A DNA stretch of 64,000 nt, taken from the NCBI GenBank assembly GCA_963707465.1, contig CAVPQK010000015.1, positions 868,001 to 932,000 on the forward strand. Direction: 5' to 3'. Both the position numbers and the translations under genes were made by a program. This DNA comes from Bog-159 sp963707465. GTDB lineage: Bacteria; Acidobacteriota; Terriglobia; Bryobacterales; Bryobacteraceae. Below the pieces are notes generated by a model. The model was not told the origin of the DNA. It was given only the letters and a program-made list of their open reading frames with translations, and made no database searches. Shown here piece by piece: positions 1 through 8,172 of the stretch. Within the stretch, counting starts at the first letter, position 1. Each line of letters opens with the position of its first letter.

Positions 1-923
1 GCCTGCCACTGTTGGGCGGTGTAGGGCTTAGTGACGCGAGGGGATTCGTAAATCCGCTCCACGGTCATCTCGTGCGTGAACTCGGTCTGACAAGGATCGA
101 GCAGGCCGGAGATAGGCGCGGCGCTCGAAGCATCGGGCGTGCAGGCGAGCGGGATGTGGCCTTCGCCGGCCAGCAACCCGGAAGTGGGATCGAATCCGAT
201 CCAGCCGGCGCCCGGCAGATACACTTCGGTCCAGGCATGCAGGTCGGTGAAATCGGCAGTGGGACCGGAGGGTCCTTCGAGCGGCTTCACGTCCGCCACG
301 AGTTGAATCAGGTAGCCGGAAACAAAGCGCGCCGCCAGTCCCAGATGGCGCATAATCTGGACCAGCAGCCAGGCCGAATCGCGGCAGGAGCCGCTGCGCA
401 GCGTGAGGGTTTCCTCGCAGGTCTGCACGCCGGGCTGCATGCGGATGACATAGCCGATTTCGCTTTGTACGAGTTGGTTGAGGCCGACCAGAAAATCCAT
501 GGTGCGGGCACTCGCGCGAGGCACTCGGGCAAGAATGGCGGAGAGCCTGGGACCGGCAGGCTCGGTTTCGAGGAACGGGCGCAAATCACGGGCAGACGAG
601 GAATCGTAGGTAAACGGGTACTGCTCCGCGTAAGGCTCCAGGAAGAAGTCAAACGGATTGAACACGGCCATTTCGGCAACCAGATCGACTTCCACGAATA
701 GCTCCGTGGTGGGTTCCGGGAAGACCAGCCGCGCGAGATAGTTGCTTTGCGGGTCCTGCTGCCAATTGATGAAGTGGTTAGCGGGAAGAACATTCAACGA
801 ATAAGCCAGGATGGGCGTGCGGCAGTGCGGGGCGGGGCGCAGCCGGACGATGTGCGGCGAGAGCGACACCCGCCGGTCGTACCGGTAGCGGGTGCGATGG
901 TGAAGCGCAACTTGAATGGCCAT
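1..923 (-). CDS. transglutaminase-like protein, DUF2126 type (N-terminal part; C-terminus beyond window)
   Basis: The reading frame is open from an ATG at 923 to the left edge, so only the first ~307 residues are seen. The start reads MAIQVALHHRTRYRYDR, typical of the bacterial transglutaminase N-terminal domain. The papain-like core follows with a complete triad: Cys about residue 180 (GSCRDSAW), His about 229 (LHAWTEVYL) and Asp about 245 (GFDPTSG). In the family, a transglutaminase head of this kind is followed by a long DUF2126 region, giving about 1,100 residues; that part is inferred. The ATG lies 5 bases after the stop of the preceding transglutaminase, so it is probably the last gene of a four-gene unit with the ATP-grasp and alpha-E genes. 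The likely role is peptide or amide bond processing of an unidentified substrate. Confidence 0.85.
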   Translation of the reverse strand, partial: MAIQVALHHRTRYRYDRRVSLSPHIVRLRPAPHCRTPILAYSLNVLPANHFINWQQDPQSNYLARLVFPEPTTELFVEVDLVAEMAVFNPFDFFLEPYAEQYPFTYDSSSARDLRPFLETEPAGPRLSAILARVPRASARTMDFLVGLNQLVQSEIGYVIRMQPGVQTCEETLTLRSGSCRDSAWLLVQIMRHLGLAARFVSGYLIQLVADVKPLEGPSGPTADFTDLHAWTEVYLPGAGWIGFDPTSGLLAGEGHIPLACTPDASSAAPISGLLDPCQTEFTHEMTVERIYESPRVTKPYTAQQWQ

Positions 924-928
924 GTAGT

Positions 929-1898
929 CTATTGTTGCTGTTGCTGTTGCGCGTGCAGTTTCTCTTCCTGCTGGTCGTTCTCGAGGAAACGGGACCATTC
1001 TTCGTCCGCGGCAAACTCCTGGTCGGGAGGCAGCACGGCGTCGGAAGGAGTCACGCGGACGCGCACCTGCAATTCGGTTTCGGCGGATCCTTTCATGGTG
1101 CCTACGGTGGGGGAAACGTCGGCGTAATCGCGCCCGATCGCCGTGCGAATGTGCCGGCCGCCCACGATCAAGTTGTTGGTCGGGTCAAACCCCACCCAGC
1201 CGACGCGCGGAATGAGCGCTTCCACCCAGGCATGCGTGGCGCCATCATCGGAGCGGTCCGCATGACTCGGGATCGCGATGCAGGTAGCCGCTTACATACC
1301 GGCAGGGAACCCGCAAATTCCGAACCATGGCGATCATGATGTGCGCAAAATCCTGACAAACGCCCTGCCGGGACTGGATGGCCTCTTCGATGGGCGTGTC
1401 GACGTGGGTGCTGCGCTTCACATAAGAAAAATGGTGGTAGAGCTTGCGGTTCATGGCGGTGAGCAGTTCCAGGGGTTCGCGGTCGCCGCGCCGCTCGACC
1501 CCAAATTCGGCGGCCAGGCCTTCGAGTTCAGGAGAAGTGCGCCCGAACCGGCTGGGCATCAGCATGTCCCAGTAGTCGTCGCGATCGATCATGCCATCCA
1601 GTTCGTCCCATGCGCCGGGGCCGAGCGACTCGGGCAGGGGAGCGGGCGTCTCCACGTCCACCAGCGCGTCGGCGATGATGGTCAATTGCCGATGCTGGCC
1701 GGGGACATCGAAATGGTGGATGAAATTGCCCAGGTGATCCTGATACGAGAACATCCGGGCCTGCGGACTGACGGACAGTTGAAACGTGAAGCACCGCTGA
1801 GTGTGCTCGCTGCGTGGATGCATGCGCAATTCCATGACGCTTTGCCAAACGGGACGGCTGTAACGGTAACGGGTGAAATGGCGGATCGCGTAAAACAT
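929..1898 (-). pseudogene. transglutaminase family protein, frameshifted as read
   Basis: The start ATG at 1898 overlaps the alpha-E stop codon (TGATG), a sign of translational coupling. The N-terminal domain starts MFYAIRHFTRYRYSRP. The core has the catalytic Cys at about residue 181 (GVCQDFAH). After VSGYLHRDPES the frame hits a stop at about 1246. The next frame continues exactly where the family would, with the His motif (THAWVEALIP) and the Asp motif (GFDPTNN), and ends at 929. One extra base (or two missing) near 1255-1265 splits Cys from His and Asp, so the protein would be inactive if the shift is real. Everything else is well preserved, so a sequence error is a serious alternative. 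The C-terminus is a run of glutamines from a CAA/CAG repeat. Confidence 0.8.
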
Positions 1899-2833
1899 CA
1901 GGCCTCCAGAGCCGACTGGATGGGATAGTCGACGTACACTTCGTGAACCGCCGCATGCAGGCTCTTGCACTGCTCGACGACGCTGACGAGGTAGCGGTGC
2001 AACCCGCCCGTCATGATTTCGGTAATCTGAGCGTAAGCCAGAGAGGCGCGCAGACGTCCGGAAATGCGCTCGATGCGGCCGGCCGCGCGGGTGAGAGACC
2101 TCTCCGAGATGGCGGCAATCGCCGCACCAATCCTCTCGGCCGCATAGCGCACGGAATAGGGGAACTCGGGATTCAGCAACAGAAATTCGGCCATGGAATC
2201 GGGCTTCAGATCGGCCGTGTATACTTTGCAGTACGATTCAAACGCGGTGCAACTTGCCAGCAAGCCGACCCAGTCCAGGTCGTCGGCCTGCCCGGCCGTC
2301 GAAAAATAGGCGTCCAGCAGCACCGGCAGCGCGCAAGAGCGTTCCATGTACTTGCCCAATTGAATGAAGTGCCAGCCTTCACCATGGCTCATGGTGGCGG
2401 CGGTCACCCCTTGAAACTGGTAGGAGCCTTCGCGCACGGCGGCCACCAGCCGCAGGGGATGGGCGTCGACCTCCGGCCTCGAATTGGCCTGCGTGACATG
2501 GTGATACAGGCGGTTCAGGCATTCCCACATCTCCGAACTGATCTGCTCGCGAACCTGGCCGGCATTCTCGCGGCACGCCGCGATGCAGGATACGATCGAG
2601 GAATCGTCGCCAGGGTCGCTGGTAAGCTTGATCATGGCCATTTGCGGGTCAATGCCGTCGGCGGCGTCGGGGATGCCCAGGGACGCCATGATGCGATGCC
2701 ATCTCTCCTCGGCGGAAAGCTTGGAGGGATTCAGCATGAGGTTGTAGTTGGCCTCCAGAACGCGCGCGCAGTGATCGGCGCGCTCGAAATAGCGGCTCAT
2801 CCAGTAGAGACTGTCGGCTACGCGGGAAAGCAT
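1898..2833 (-). CDS. alpha-E domain-containing protein (DUF403 family)
   Basis: This 311-residue all-alpha protein has the family's typical start (MLSRVADSLYWMSRYFERAD), with the conserved SLYWM.RY.ERA pattern over residues 7-20. The alpha-E family is known almost only as a partner of circularly permuted ATP-grasp ligases and transglutaminases. The ATP-grasp gene sits 16 bases upstream and the transglutaminase ATG overlaps this stop codon. Alpha-E proteins have no demonstrated catalytic activity; a scaffold or carrier role in a peptide-ligase system is inferred from context. Length and ends fit the family and no defect is visible. Confidence 0.92.
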   Translation of the reverse strand: MLSRVADSLYWMSRYFERADHCARVLEANYNLMLNPSKLSAEERWHRIMASLGIPDAADGIDPQMAMIKLTSDPGDDSSIVSCIAACRENAGQVREQISSEMWECLNRLYHHVTQANSRPEVDAHPLRLVAAVREGSYQFQGVTAATMSHGEGWHFIQLGKYMERSCALPVLLDAYFSTAGQADDLDWVGLLASCTAFESYCKVYTADLKPDSMAEFLLLNPEFPYSVRYAAERIGAAIAAISERSLTRAAGRIERISGRLRASLAYAQITEIMTGGLHRYLVSVVEQCKSLHAAVHEVYVDYPIQSALEA

Positions 2834-2849
2834 AGGACTATCCTGGTGT

Positions 2850-4316
2850 TCAGTTCTGCAATACCCATGTGTCTTTGGAACCTCCGCCCTGCGAGGAGTT
2901 TACTACCAGAGATCCCTTGCGCAGAGCGACGCGCGTAAGCCCTCCCGGCACGATGGTGACCTTTTCGCCGAACAGCACGTAGGGCCGCAGATCCACATGC
3001 CGCGGTTCAATGCGGCCATTCATGAAACAGGGCGCGGCGGAGAGCGTGAGCGTAGGCTGCGCGATGTAGTTTCGCGGATCGGCCATGATCTTCTCGCGGA
3101 ATTCGTCGCGCTGCTCGCGGGTGCTATGCGGACCGATCAGCATGCCGTAACCGCCCGACTCGCCGACGGCCTTCACGACGTATTTTTCCAGGTTGGCGCA
3201 GACATGCTCGCGCTCGGCGCGGTCGGTCATCAGGAAGGTTTCGACGTTATCCACGATGGGGTCCTCGCCGAGATAGTAGCGGATGATCTTCGGCACATAG
3301 GAATAGATCGCCTTATCGTCGGCCACGCCGGTGCCGAGCGCGTTCGCCAGCACCACGTTCCCGGCGCGGTAGGCGTTGAAGAGCCCCGCCACGCCCAGCG
3401 AAGAGTCGGCGCGGAAAGCCAGCGGATCGACGAAATCGTCATCCACGCGGCGGTATATCACGTCAACGCGCTGCAGGCCGGACGTGGTGCGCATGTAGAC
3501 CTTGTTGTCGTGCACCACCAGGTCGCGGCCCTCGACCAGTTCGATGCCCATCTGCCGGGCGAGGAAGGCGTGCTCGAAATACGCGGAGTTGTAAATGCCC
3601 GGCGTGAGCAGAACGATAGTGGAGCGGCCCTCCGGCGCGAGCGATCGAAGAGTGGAGAAGAGCGCCTGGCTATATTGCTCGATGGGCCGCACGCCGCACT
3701 TCCGAAACAGCGCCGGAAAGATCTGCTTCATCACCTTCCGGCTGGTCAGCATGTAGGAAACGCCGCTGGGCACGCGCAGATTATCCTCGAGAACCACGAA
3801 GCGGCCGTCCGGCAGGCGGATCAGGTCGGTACCAACCACGCTGACGTAGACGTCGCGCGGGACTTTGACGCCGTTCATCTGGCGGCGGAAGTGCTTGCAG
3901 GTATAAATGATCTCGCCGGGGATAATGCGGTCCTTCAGGATGCGGCGCTCGTGATAAATGTCGGCGAGGAACAGGTTGAGGGCCGTGATGCGCTGCGTGA
4001 GACCGCGCTCGATGGTGGCCCATTCCGAGCTGGTGATAATGCGCGGCAGCAAGTCATGCGGGAAAATCTGCTCGGTGCCTTCGGCGCGGCCATACACCGT
4101 GAAGGTGATGCCCTGGTTGAAGAACGCGAGATCGGCTTCCTTTTTCGAGCGCTGCAGTTCTTCGGCTGGAAGATTCAGAAGCTGTGTATAGAGGTGCTTG
4201 TAATGCGGCCGCGGGCGACCCGCGCTGCGGAACATCTCGTCATAGGCGGCGTCAATCTCATATTCCGAGAAGGGCGCCGGCATCGGGCGTTCGGCGGATT
4301 GTGCGGGCATGGACAT
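2850..4316 (-). CDS. circularly permuted ATP-grasp protein
   Basis: This 488-residue protein matches the CP-ATP-grasp type 1 family (older names DUF404/DUF407). Hallmarks are PHYKHLYTQLLNL near residue 40, FNQGITFTVYG near 70, the VLEDNLRVPSGVSYML stretch near 180, and VVKAVGESGGYGMLIGP in the last third, the glycine-rich ATP-binding loop displaced by circular permutation. The family is thought to form amide or peptide bonds using ATP, but its substrate is not known. It is the first gene of the minus-strand cluster with alpha-E and two transglutaminases. The start is MSMPAQ at 4316 or the second Met two codons in. About 165 bases of divergent intergenic DNA separate it from the next transglutaminase gene and must hold both promoters. 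Confidence 0.92.
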   Translation of the reverse strand: MSMPAQSAERPMPAPFSEYEIDAAYDEMFRSAGRPRPHYKHLYTQLLNLPAEELQRSKKEADLAFFNQGITFTVYGRAEGTEQIFPHDLLPRIITSSEWATIERGLTQRITALNLFLADIYHERRILKDRIIPGEIIYTCKHFRRQMNGVKVPRDVYVSVVGTDLIRLPDGRFVVLEDNLRVPSGVSYMLTSRKVMKQIFPALFRKCGVRPIEQYSQALFSTLRSLAPEGRSTIVLLTPGIYNSAYFEHAFLARQMGIELVEGRDLVVHDNKVYMRTTSGLQRVDVIYRRVDDDFVDPLAFRADSSLGVAGLFNAYRAGNVVLANALGTGVADDKAIYSYVPKIIRYYLGEDPIVDNVETFLMTDRAEREHVCANLEKYVVKAVGESGGYGMLIGPHSTREQRDEFREKIMADPRNYIAQPTLTLSAAPCFMNGRIEPRHVDLRPYVLFGEKVTIVPGGLTRVALRKGSLVVNSSQGGGSKDTWVLQN

Positions 4317-4481
4317 ATTCCACGGCGTAGTAGTCTCAAGCCGGAAACCGTTCGACGTGGAATAGGACCGGAGATGTGAATTGTAACACGAGGGTAATGG
4401 TCGCTGACGGGCATCCGGGGCGTGTTTCGCTTAAACTGGAAAGGCGGCCGAGAGAATAGCGGCGGAGGGTTGACAAGAGAG

Positions 4482-5294
4482 ATGCGGATTCGCCTGGGAT
4501 ACGACATTCAGTTCGATCTACCCGCTGCGACGCCGGTGGTGGCCATGCTGAACGTGCACCCGTCGCGCGCGGGTGACCTCCTGGAACCGGACTGCCTGCG
4601 CATCGAGCCGGATGTGAAACAGGAGCAATACATCGACGCGTTCGGGAATATATGCAGCCGGTTTACGGCTCCCGCGGGACGCCTTCGGCTGTGGAATTCG
4701 ACGCTCATCGCAGACTCCGGGAAGGTGGACCCGAGCGACGTTTCCGCGCGCGAAATTCCGGTGGCGGACCTGCCGCCGGAACTGCTTCAGTTTCTGTTAA
4801 GCAGCCGCTATTGCGAGGTGGACCTGTTGTCATACACCGCGGGGCAGTTGTTCGGCGGCATGGCGCCGGGCTGGCAGAGGGTGCAGGCGATCTGCGACTG
4901 GGTGCACCAGAATGTCACGTTCGGTTATGCTTTTGCGAGCGCGACAAAAACGGCGCTTCAGGTTTACAACGAGCGGACAGGCGTGTGCCGGGACTTTCAG
5001 CACCTCGCGATTACCTTGTGCCGGTCCTTGCATATTCCGGCGCGCTATGCGGCTGGATATCTGGGAGACATCCAGGTTTCGCTTACCGACGCTCCCATGG
5101 ACTTCAGCGCCTGGTTCGAGGCGTACCTGGAAGGCCGCTGGTGGGCGTTCGATGCGCGGAACAATGTGCCCCGCGTCGGGCGCATACCGATGGCCAGGGG
5201 CCGGGATGCCACGGACGTGGCGATCACCACATCGTTCGGCGAGGCGCGCCTGGTGCACTTCGAGGTGACTAGCGATGAAGTGGTGGAGAGCTAG
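4482..5294 (+). CDS. transglutaminase family protein with Ser at the usual catalytic His position
   Basis: This 270-residue cytoplasmic-looking protein starts MRIRLGYDIQFDLP. The ATG at 4482 has a purine-rich site (GGAGGG/AGAGAG) before it; an in-frame ATG at 4422 would add 20 unrelated residues. The core has Cys at about residue 169 (GVCRDFQHLA) and Asp at about 224 (WAFDARNN). The usual His position in H-A-W-x-E reads DFSAWFEAYL, so residue 209 is Ser. I recall relatives with either DFHAWFE or DFSAWFE, so this may be a subfamily trait rather than a lesion. It is divergent from the ATP-grasp cluster and probably works with it. Its 3' end overlaps the convergent HAD gene by 26 bases. Confidence 0.85.
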   Translation: MRIRLGYDIQFDLPAATPVVAMLNVHPSRAGDLLEPDCLRIEPDVKQEQYIDAFGNICSRFTAPAGRLRLWNSTLIADSGKVDPSDVSAREIPVADLPPELLQFLLSSRYCEVDLLSYTAGQLFGGMAPGWQRVQAICDWVHQNVTFGYAFASATKTALQVYNERTGVCRDFQHLAITLCRSLHIPARYAAGYLGDIQVSLTDAPMDFSAWFEAYLEGRWWAFDARNNVPRVGRIPMARGRDATDVAITTSFGEARLVHFEVTSDEVVES

Positions 5295-5982
5295 CGGCAT
5301 GCACGATTCTCTCTAGCGACAGGCCGCGCAAGTCTTCCAAGAGCAGATCCGGCGCATAGGCGAGCAGTTCGCCGTGCGAGGATATGCCGGTATGGACGGC
5401 GATAGAGCGGATGCCATTGCGCTGGGCGGCGACGATATCGCTGGGCGCGTCGCCAACCAGCGCGACCGGCGCGCCTTTCGCGATCCAGCCTTGCGCGCGC
5501 GCGTGGCGAATGGCGAGGCGGACGAGGCCAGCACGGTCCCGGGCCATTTCCGCGAACGCTCCGAAGCGGAAATACGGCTTCAGACCGGCGCGCTCCAGCT
5601 TTTTCCACCCGATGCGGGTCAGGTTGCCAGTGACCAATCCGAGCACCACGCCCTGCCGTTGCAGCCGGCGCAGGAGCGAGCGCACACCGGGGCAAGTCTT
5701 GCGCGTAAGGTTCGGGACGCCGCGCACGTAGATCTGCTGCGTACGGCGGACGATCTCGGGCATGGCGCGGCGGATAAAGGCCTGCGACGCGCCCGCGTCG
5801 CGCAGCATGCGGGTGAGGATGTCGGGATCGAGCATGCCGTGGACGGGGATGTGATCCGTGGTGGTCTCGAAGCCGGTGACGCGGCGGACGGCATCGACGA
5901 GCGCCTGACGGTGATGCGGGCCGGCGCGGCGGACGAGGGTGCCGTCGATGTCAAATAGGACCAGGGCGGGCGCGGGATCCAT
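5269..5982 (-). CDS. HAD-family hydrolase (phosphoglycolate phosphatase-like)
   Basis: This protein of about 237 residues has the HAD motifs in order: motif I LVLFDIDGTLV near residues 8-18 with both aspartates, motif II LVTGN near 130, a conserved lysine after it (GWKKLE), and motif IV ALVGDAPSDIVAA near 185. An alpha-helical cap lies between motifs I and II, as in Gph-like phosphatases. The substrate is not deducible. The ATG at 5982 starts 9 bases after the 3' CCA of the tRNA-Ala gene on the same strand; the open frame continues into the tRNA, so the ATG is the sensible start. No Shine-Dalgarno sequence is visible, so expression may depend on tRNA processing or leaderless initiation. Confidence 0.85.
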   Translation of the reverse strand: MDPAPALVLFDIDGTLVRRAGPHHRQALVDAVRRVTGFETTTDHIPVHGMLDPDILTRMLRDAGASQAFIRRAMPEIVRRTQQIYVRGVPNLTRKTCPGVRSLLRRLQRQGVVLGLVTGNLTRIGWKKLERAGLKPYFRFGAFAEMARDRAGLVRLAIRHARAQGWIAKGAPVALVGDAPSDIVAAQRNGIRSIAVHTGISSHGELLAYAPDLLLEDLRGLSLERIVHAASSPPLHR

Positions 5983-5991
5983 GGGAGGATT

Positions 5992-6067
5992 TGGTGGACG
6001 ACGGGGGGATCGAACCCCCGACCTCTGCATTGCGAACGCAGCGCTCTCCCAGCTGAGCTAGTCGCCC
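5992..6067 (-). tRNA. tRNA-Ala (anticodon CGC)
   Basis: The 76-nt gene folds into a full cloverleaf. The acceptor stem GGGCGAC pairs with GTCGTCC and includes the G3-U70 wobble that marks alanine tRNAs. The D arm is GCTCAGCTGGGAGAGC, the anticodon stem CTGCG/TGCAG, the loop TTCGCAA with anticodon CGC (codon GCG), and the T arm GGGGG-TTCGATC-CCCCC. The discriminator is A and CCA is encoded. It is co-directional with, and immediately upstream of, the HAD hydrolase gene. Confidence 0.98.
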
Positions 6068-6098
6068 ACGCGGATCGGTGTGACAACTACAATATATC

Positions 6099-6884
6099 AT
6101 GATGGCGGAACAGGATCTCAGCGCCCAGTTGGAGAAAATGCAGCGGGAGTGGGACGAGCGTGCCCGCGAGAACGCGCGCTACTACGTGGACACCGCGCGG
6201 CAGGATTGGACTGACGCGGAATTCTTCAAATCCGGGGAGGGGACGGTATCCGAAGAGATCCTCACCGACATGATCAACATTTGCCAGGGCAAGGACCCCA
6301 AGCGGATGCGGGTGCTCGAAATCGGGTGCGGGGCAGGGCGCGTGACGCGGGCGTTAGCGCAGGTATTCGGCGAGGTGTATGGCGTGGATATCTCAGGCGA
6401 AATGGTGCGCCAGGCGCGCGCGGCGGTGGCCGATCTGCCGCATGTCCGCATTTTTCAGAACAACGGCAAAGATCTAGACGTACTAGGACGCACTCGCTTT
6501 GATTTCGCGTTTTCGTCGATTGTCTTCCAGCACATTCCGAGCCGCGAAGTTATCGAGAGTTACGTCCGGGCGGTGCGCCACAGGCTAAGGCGAGGACGGC
6601 TGTTCAAGTTCCAGATACAAGGCGCCGAGACACCAGATACTCCCCCGGACGATACTTGGCTGGGAGTAACCTTTACCGCGCAGGCGGCGCGAGAGATGGC
6701 GCTGCGGTGCGACTTTGAGATGCGGTATAGCTTTGGTGAGGGTACTCAGTACTTCTGGTTATGGTACTTCCGGCCGAAGCTTATGTCGCCGGCCTGGCGG
6801 CAGCACCGGGAGTACAAGTTGCGAGTGACTTACAGGCGATGGCGGGGAAGGCTAACCAGGGTATTTAAGAAAACGCTGCGTTAG
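6099..6884 (+). CDS. class I SAM-dependent methyltransferase
   Basis: This 261-residue protein has a Rossmann methyltransferase core. Motif I is VLEIGCGAGRVT near residue 72, the acidic end of beta-2 is VYGVDISGEMV near 94, and post-motif residues FDFAFSSIVFQHIP near 135 resemble the Methyltransf_11/25 families. The N-terminal 60 residues are charged and helical; the C-terminal tail is strongly basic (RRWRGRLTRVFKKTLR), suggesting contact with nucleic acid or membrane. The substrate cannot be assigned. Two adjacent ATGs (6099, 6102) could start it. It is divergent from the tRNA and overlaps the 3' end of the next minus-strand gene by 4 bases. Confidence 0.85.
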   Translation: MMAEQDLSAQLEKMQREWDERARENARYYVDTARQDWTDAEFFKSGEGTVSEEILTDMINICQGKDPKRMRVLEIGCGAGRVTRALAQVFGEVYGVDISGEMVRQARAAVADLPHVRIFQNNGKDLDVLGRTRFDFAFSSIVFQHIPSREVIESYVRAVRHRLRRGRLFKFQIQGAETPDTPPDDTWLGVTFTAQAAREMALRCDFEMRYSFGEGTQYFWLWYFRPKLMSPAWRQHREYKLRVTYRRWRGRLTRVFKKTLR

Positions 6885-7096
6885 CCGCTGGCGCTGTTCT
6901 TTTTTCGGCGGGCGGCCCAGTATGTGCGCATCCGTTCGGCCACCAGCTTGCGCTCGTGTTCATCCATGGATTTGCGGCCACGGCGCGGCCGCTCCGGCAC
7001 CGTGCCGGTACTCTGGAACTGTTCAAGGGATACGATGACCTCGTTCAGCTTCCTCAGCTCCTCGTGTAACTCCCGAATTGCCTTGTTAAGATCCAT
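6881..7096 (-). CDS. small conserved hypothetical protein
   Basis: This 71-residue charged protein has an N-terminal helix with heptad spacing (LNKAIRELHEELRKLNEVI), probably a short coiled coil, then a proline/arginine stretch (RPRRGRKSMDEHER) and a basic C-terminal helix ending YWAARRKKNS. Similar small proteins with a GRKSM core and YWAARR tail recur in Acidobacteria from memory; no function is known. The basic tail would suit nucleic-acid binding. The ATG at 7096 is the only good start. It lies upstream of tatC on the same strand order but is separately spaced. Confidence 0.65.
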   Translation of the reverse strand: MDLNKAIRELHEELRKLNEVIVSLEQFQSTGTVPERPRRGRKSMDEHERKLVAERMRTYWAARRKKNSASG

Positions 7097-7133
7097 TGCG
7101 AGCGCGCGACTTCAGGGTCGCCTGGCCCGATAG

Positions 7134-8162
7134 TTAGCGCCTGAGGAAAGGCCAGTGCGGCACTGGATGCAACTTATAGTGTAGCGCAGCAAAATAGAAT
7201 AGTGCACCGAAAACCACCAGCACAATGCCCACAATTGTTAATACCTTCCCCCAGGGGAACCGGCGGCCTTCGCGTTTTAGTACTAATAGATAGCCGGCGA
7301 AAACACCCACATAGAACAGCAGGCACATGGGTAGGGCGAACAACAGCATGTTAAACGCGTCGGGTGTGGGGGTGACGATGGCGGCGATGATAAAGATTCC
7401 CAGGATGGCGTATCGGCTGTGCTTGACCAGGAAGGCCGGGCTGACGATGCGCAATAACGTGAGGAAGAAGATGAGGATCGGCATCTCGAAGACCAGCGCC
7501 ACGCCCAGCGTCACGTTGACGAACAGGTCGAAGTATTCGTCGATGGAAATCATCGGATCGACGGAATTCCCGACGCCTATGCCTAACAGGAATGTGAGGG
7601 CGAAACGGAAAGCCACGAAATAAGCGAATGCGCCGCCACCGATGAACAAACCGGCGGAGCAAAGGATGAAGGGCGCCGCATAGCGGCGCTCGCGCTTATA
7701 AAGCCCCGGAGAGATGAAAGCCCAGACCTGGTAGAGAATCCAGGGCGCGGCGATAAAGAGGGCGCAGAGGAAAGGCAGCTTGAACCAGATGACGTTGAAC
7801 TGCTCCATCGGGGTAATGGCTTTGAGGGTGGGCGGCTTGATGCCGAGCGTGGTCAAAGCCTCGATGGCGGGCGCGGCGATCACGCGCCAAAGCTGGTTGC
7901 AGAAGGTCAGGCTGACGGCGACGGCGACGAGCACGCCCACCAGCATCTTGATGATGCGGGAGCGCAACTCCTGGAGATGCTCGAGGAAAGACATGCGGAG
8001 CATGCCTTCGTCGCCGTCGTCGGCGGGGTCCGGAGGGTCGGGCGGAGGCGGCGTGCGTCCCCCTCCGCCACGGGTCACGGTCACGGCGTTGACCGCTCCG
8101 GACGTAGGCGTTACTTTCCCCGTTGGAGTCTTCGCTCCATTGTCGTCGTCGCGTGAAGCCAT
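7134..8162 (-). CDS. tatC: Sec-independent protein translocase TatC
   Basis: The 342-residue protein carries the TatC hallmark FLEHLQELRSRI near residue 58 just before the first membrane helix, followed by six predicted helices and the conserved periplasmic F.SPGLY.RERRY.APF stretch (WAFISPGLYKRERRYAAPF) near 165. TatC recognises twin-arginine signal peptides and forms the receptor of the export complex. The first ~55 residues are an unusual acidic, Pro/Gly-rich cytoplasmic extension (TPPPPDPPDPADDGDEG). It follows the tatA/B-type gene by 10 bases, forming a two-gene operon. A likely client with an SRRGFLG leader is encoded at 23521-24522. Confidence 0.96.
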   Translation of the reverse strand: MASRDDDNGAKTPTGKVTPTSGAVNAVTVTRGGGGRTPPPPDPPDPADDGDEGMLRMSFLEHLQELRSRIIKMLVGVLVAVAVSLTFCNQLWRVIAAPAIEALTTLGIKPPTLKAITPMEQFNVIWFKLPFLCALFIAAPWILYQVWAFISPGLYKRERRYAAPFILCSAGLFIGGGAFAYFVAFRFALTFLLGIGVGNSVDPMISIDEYFDLFVNVTLGVALVFEMPILIFFLTLLRIVSPAFLVKHSRYAILGIFIIAAIVTPTPDAFNMLLFALPMCLLFYVGVFAGYLLVLKREGRRFPWGKVLTIVGIVLVVFGALFYFAALHYKLHPVPHWPFLRR

Positions 8163-8172
8163 TTATTGAGAA

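Noticed and set aside
2997..4379. 460-codon open frame opposite the ATP-grasp gene
   Set aside because: Shadow frame without family features.
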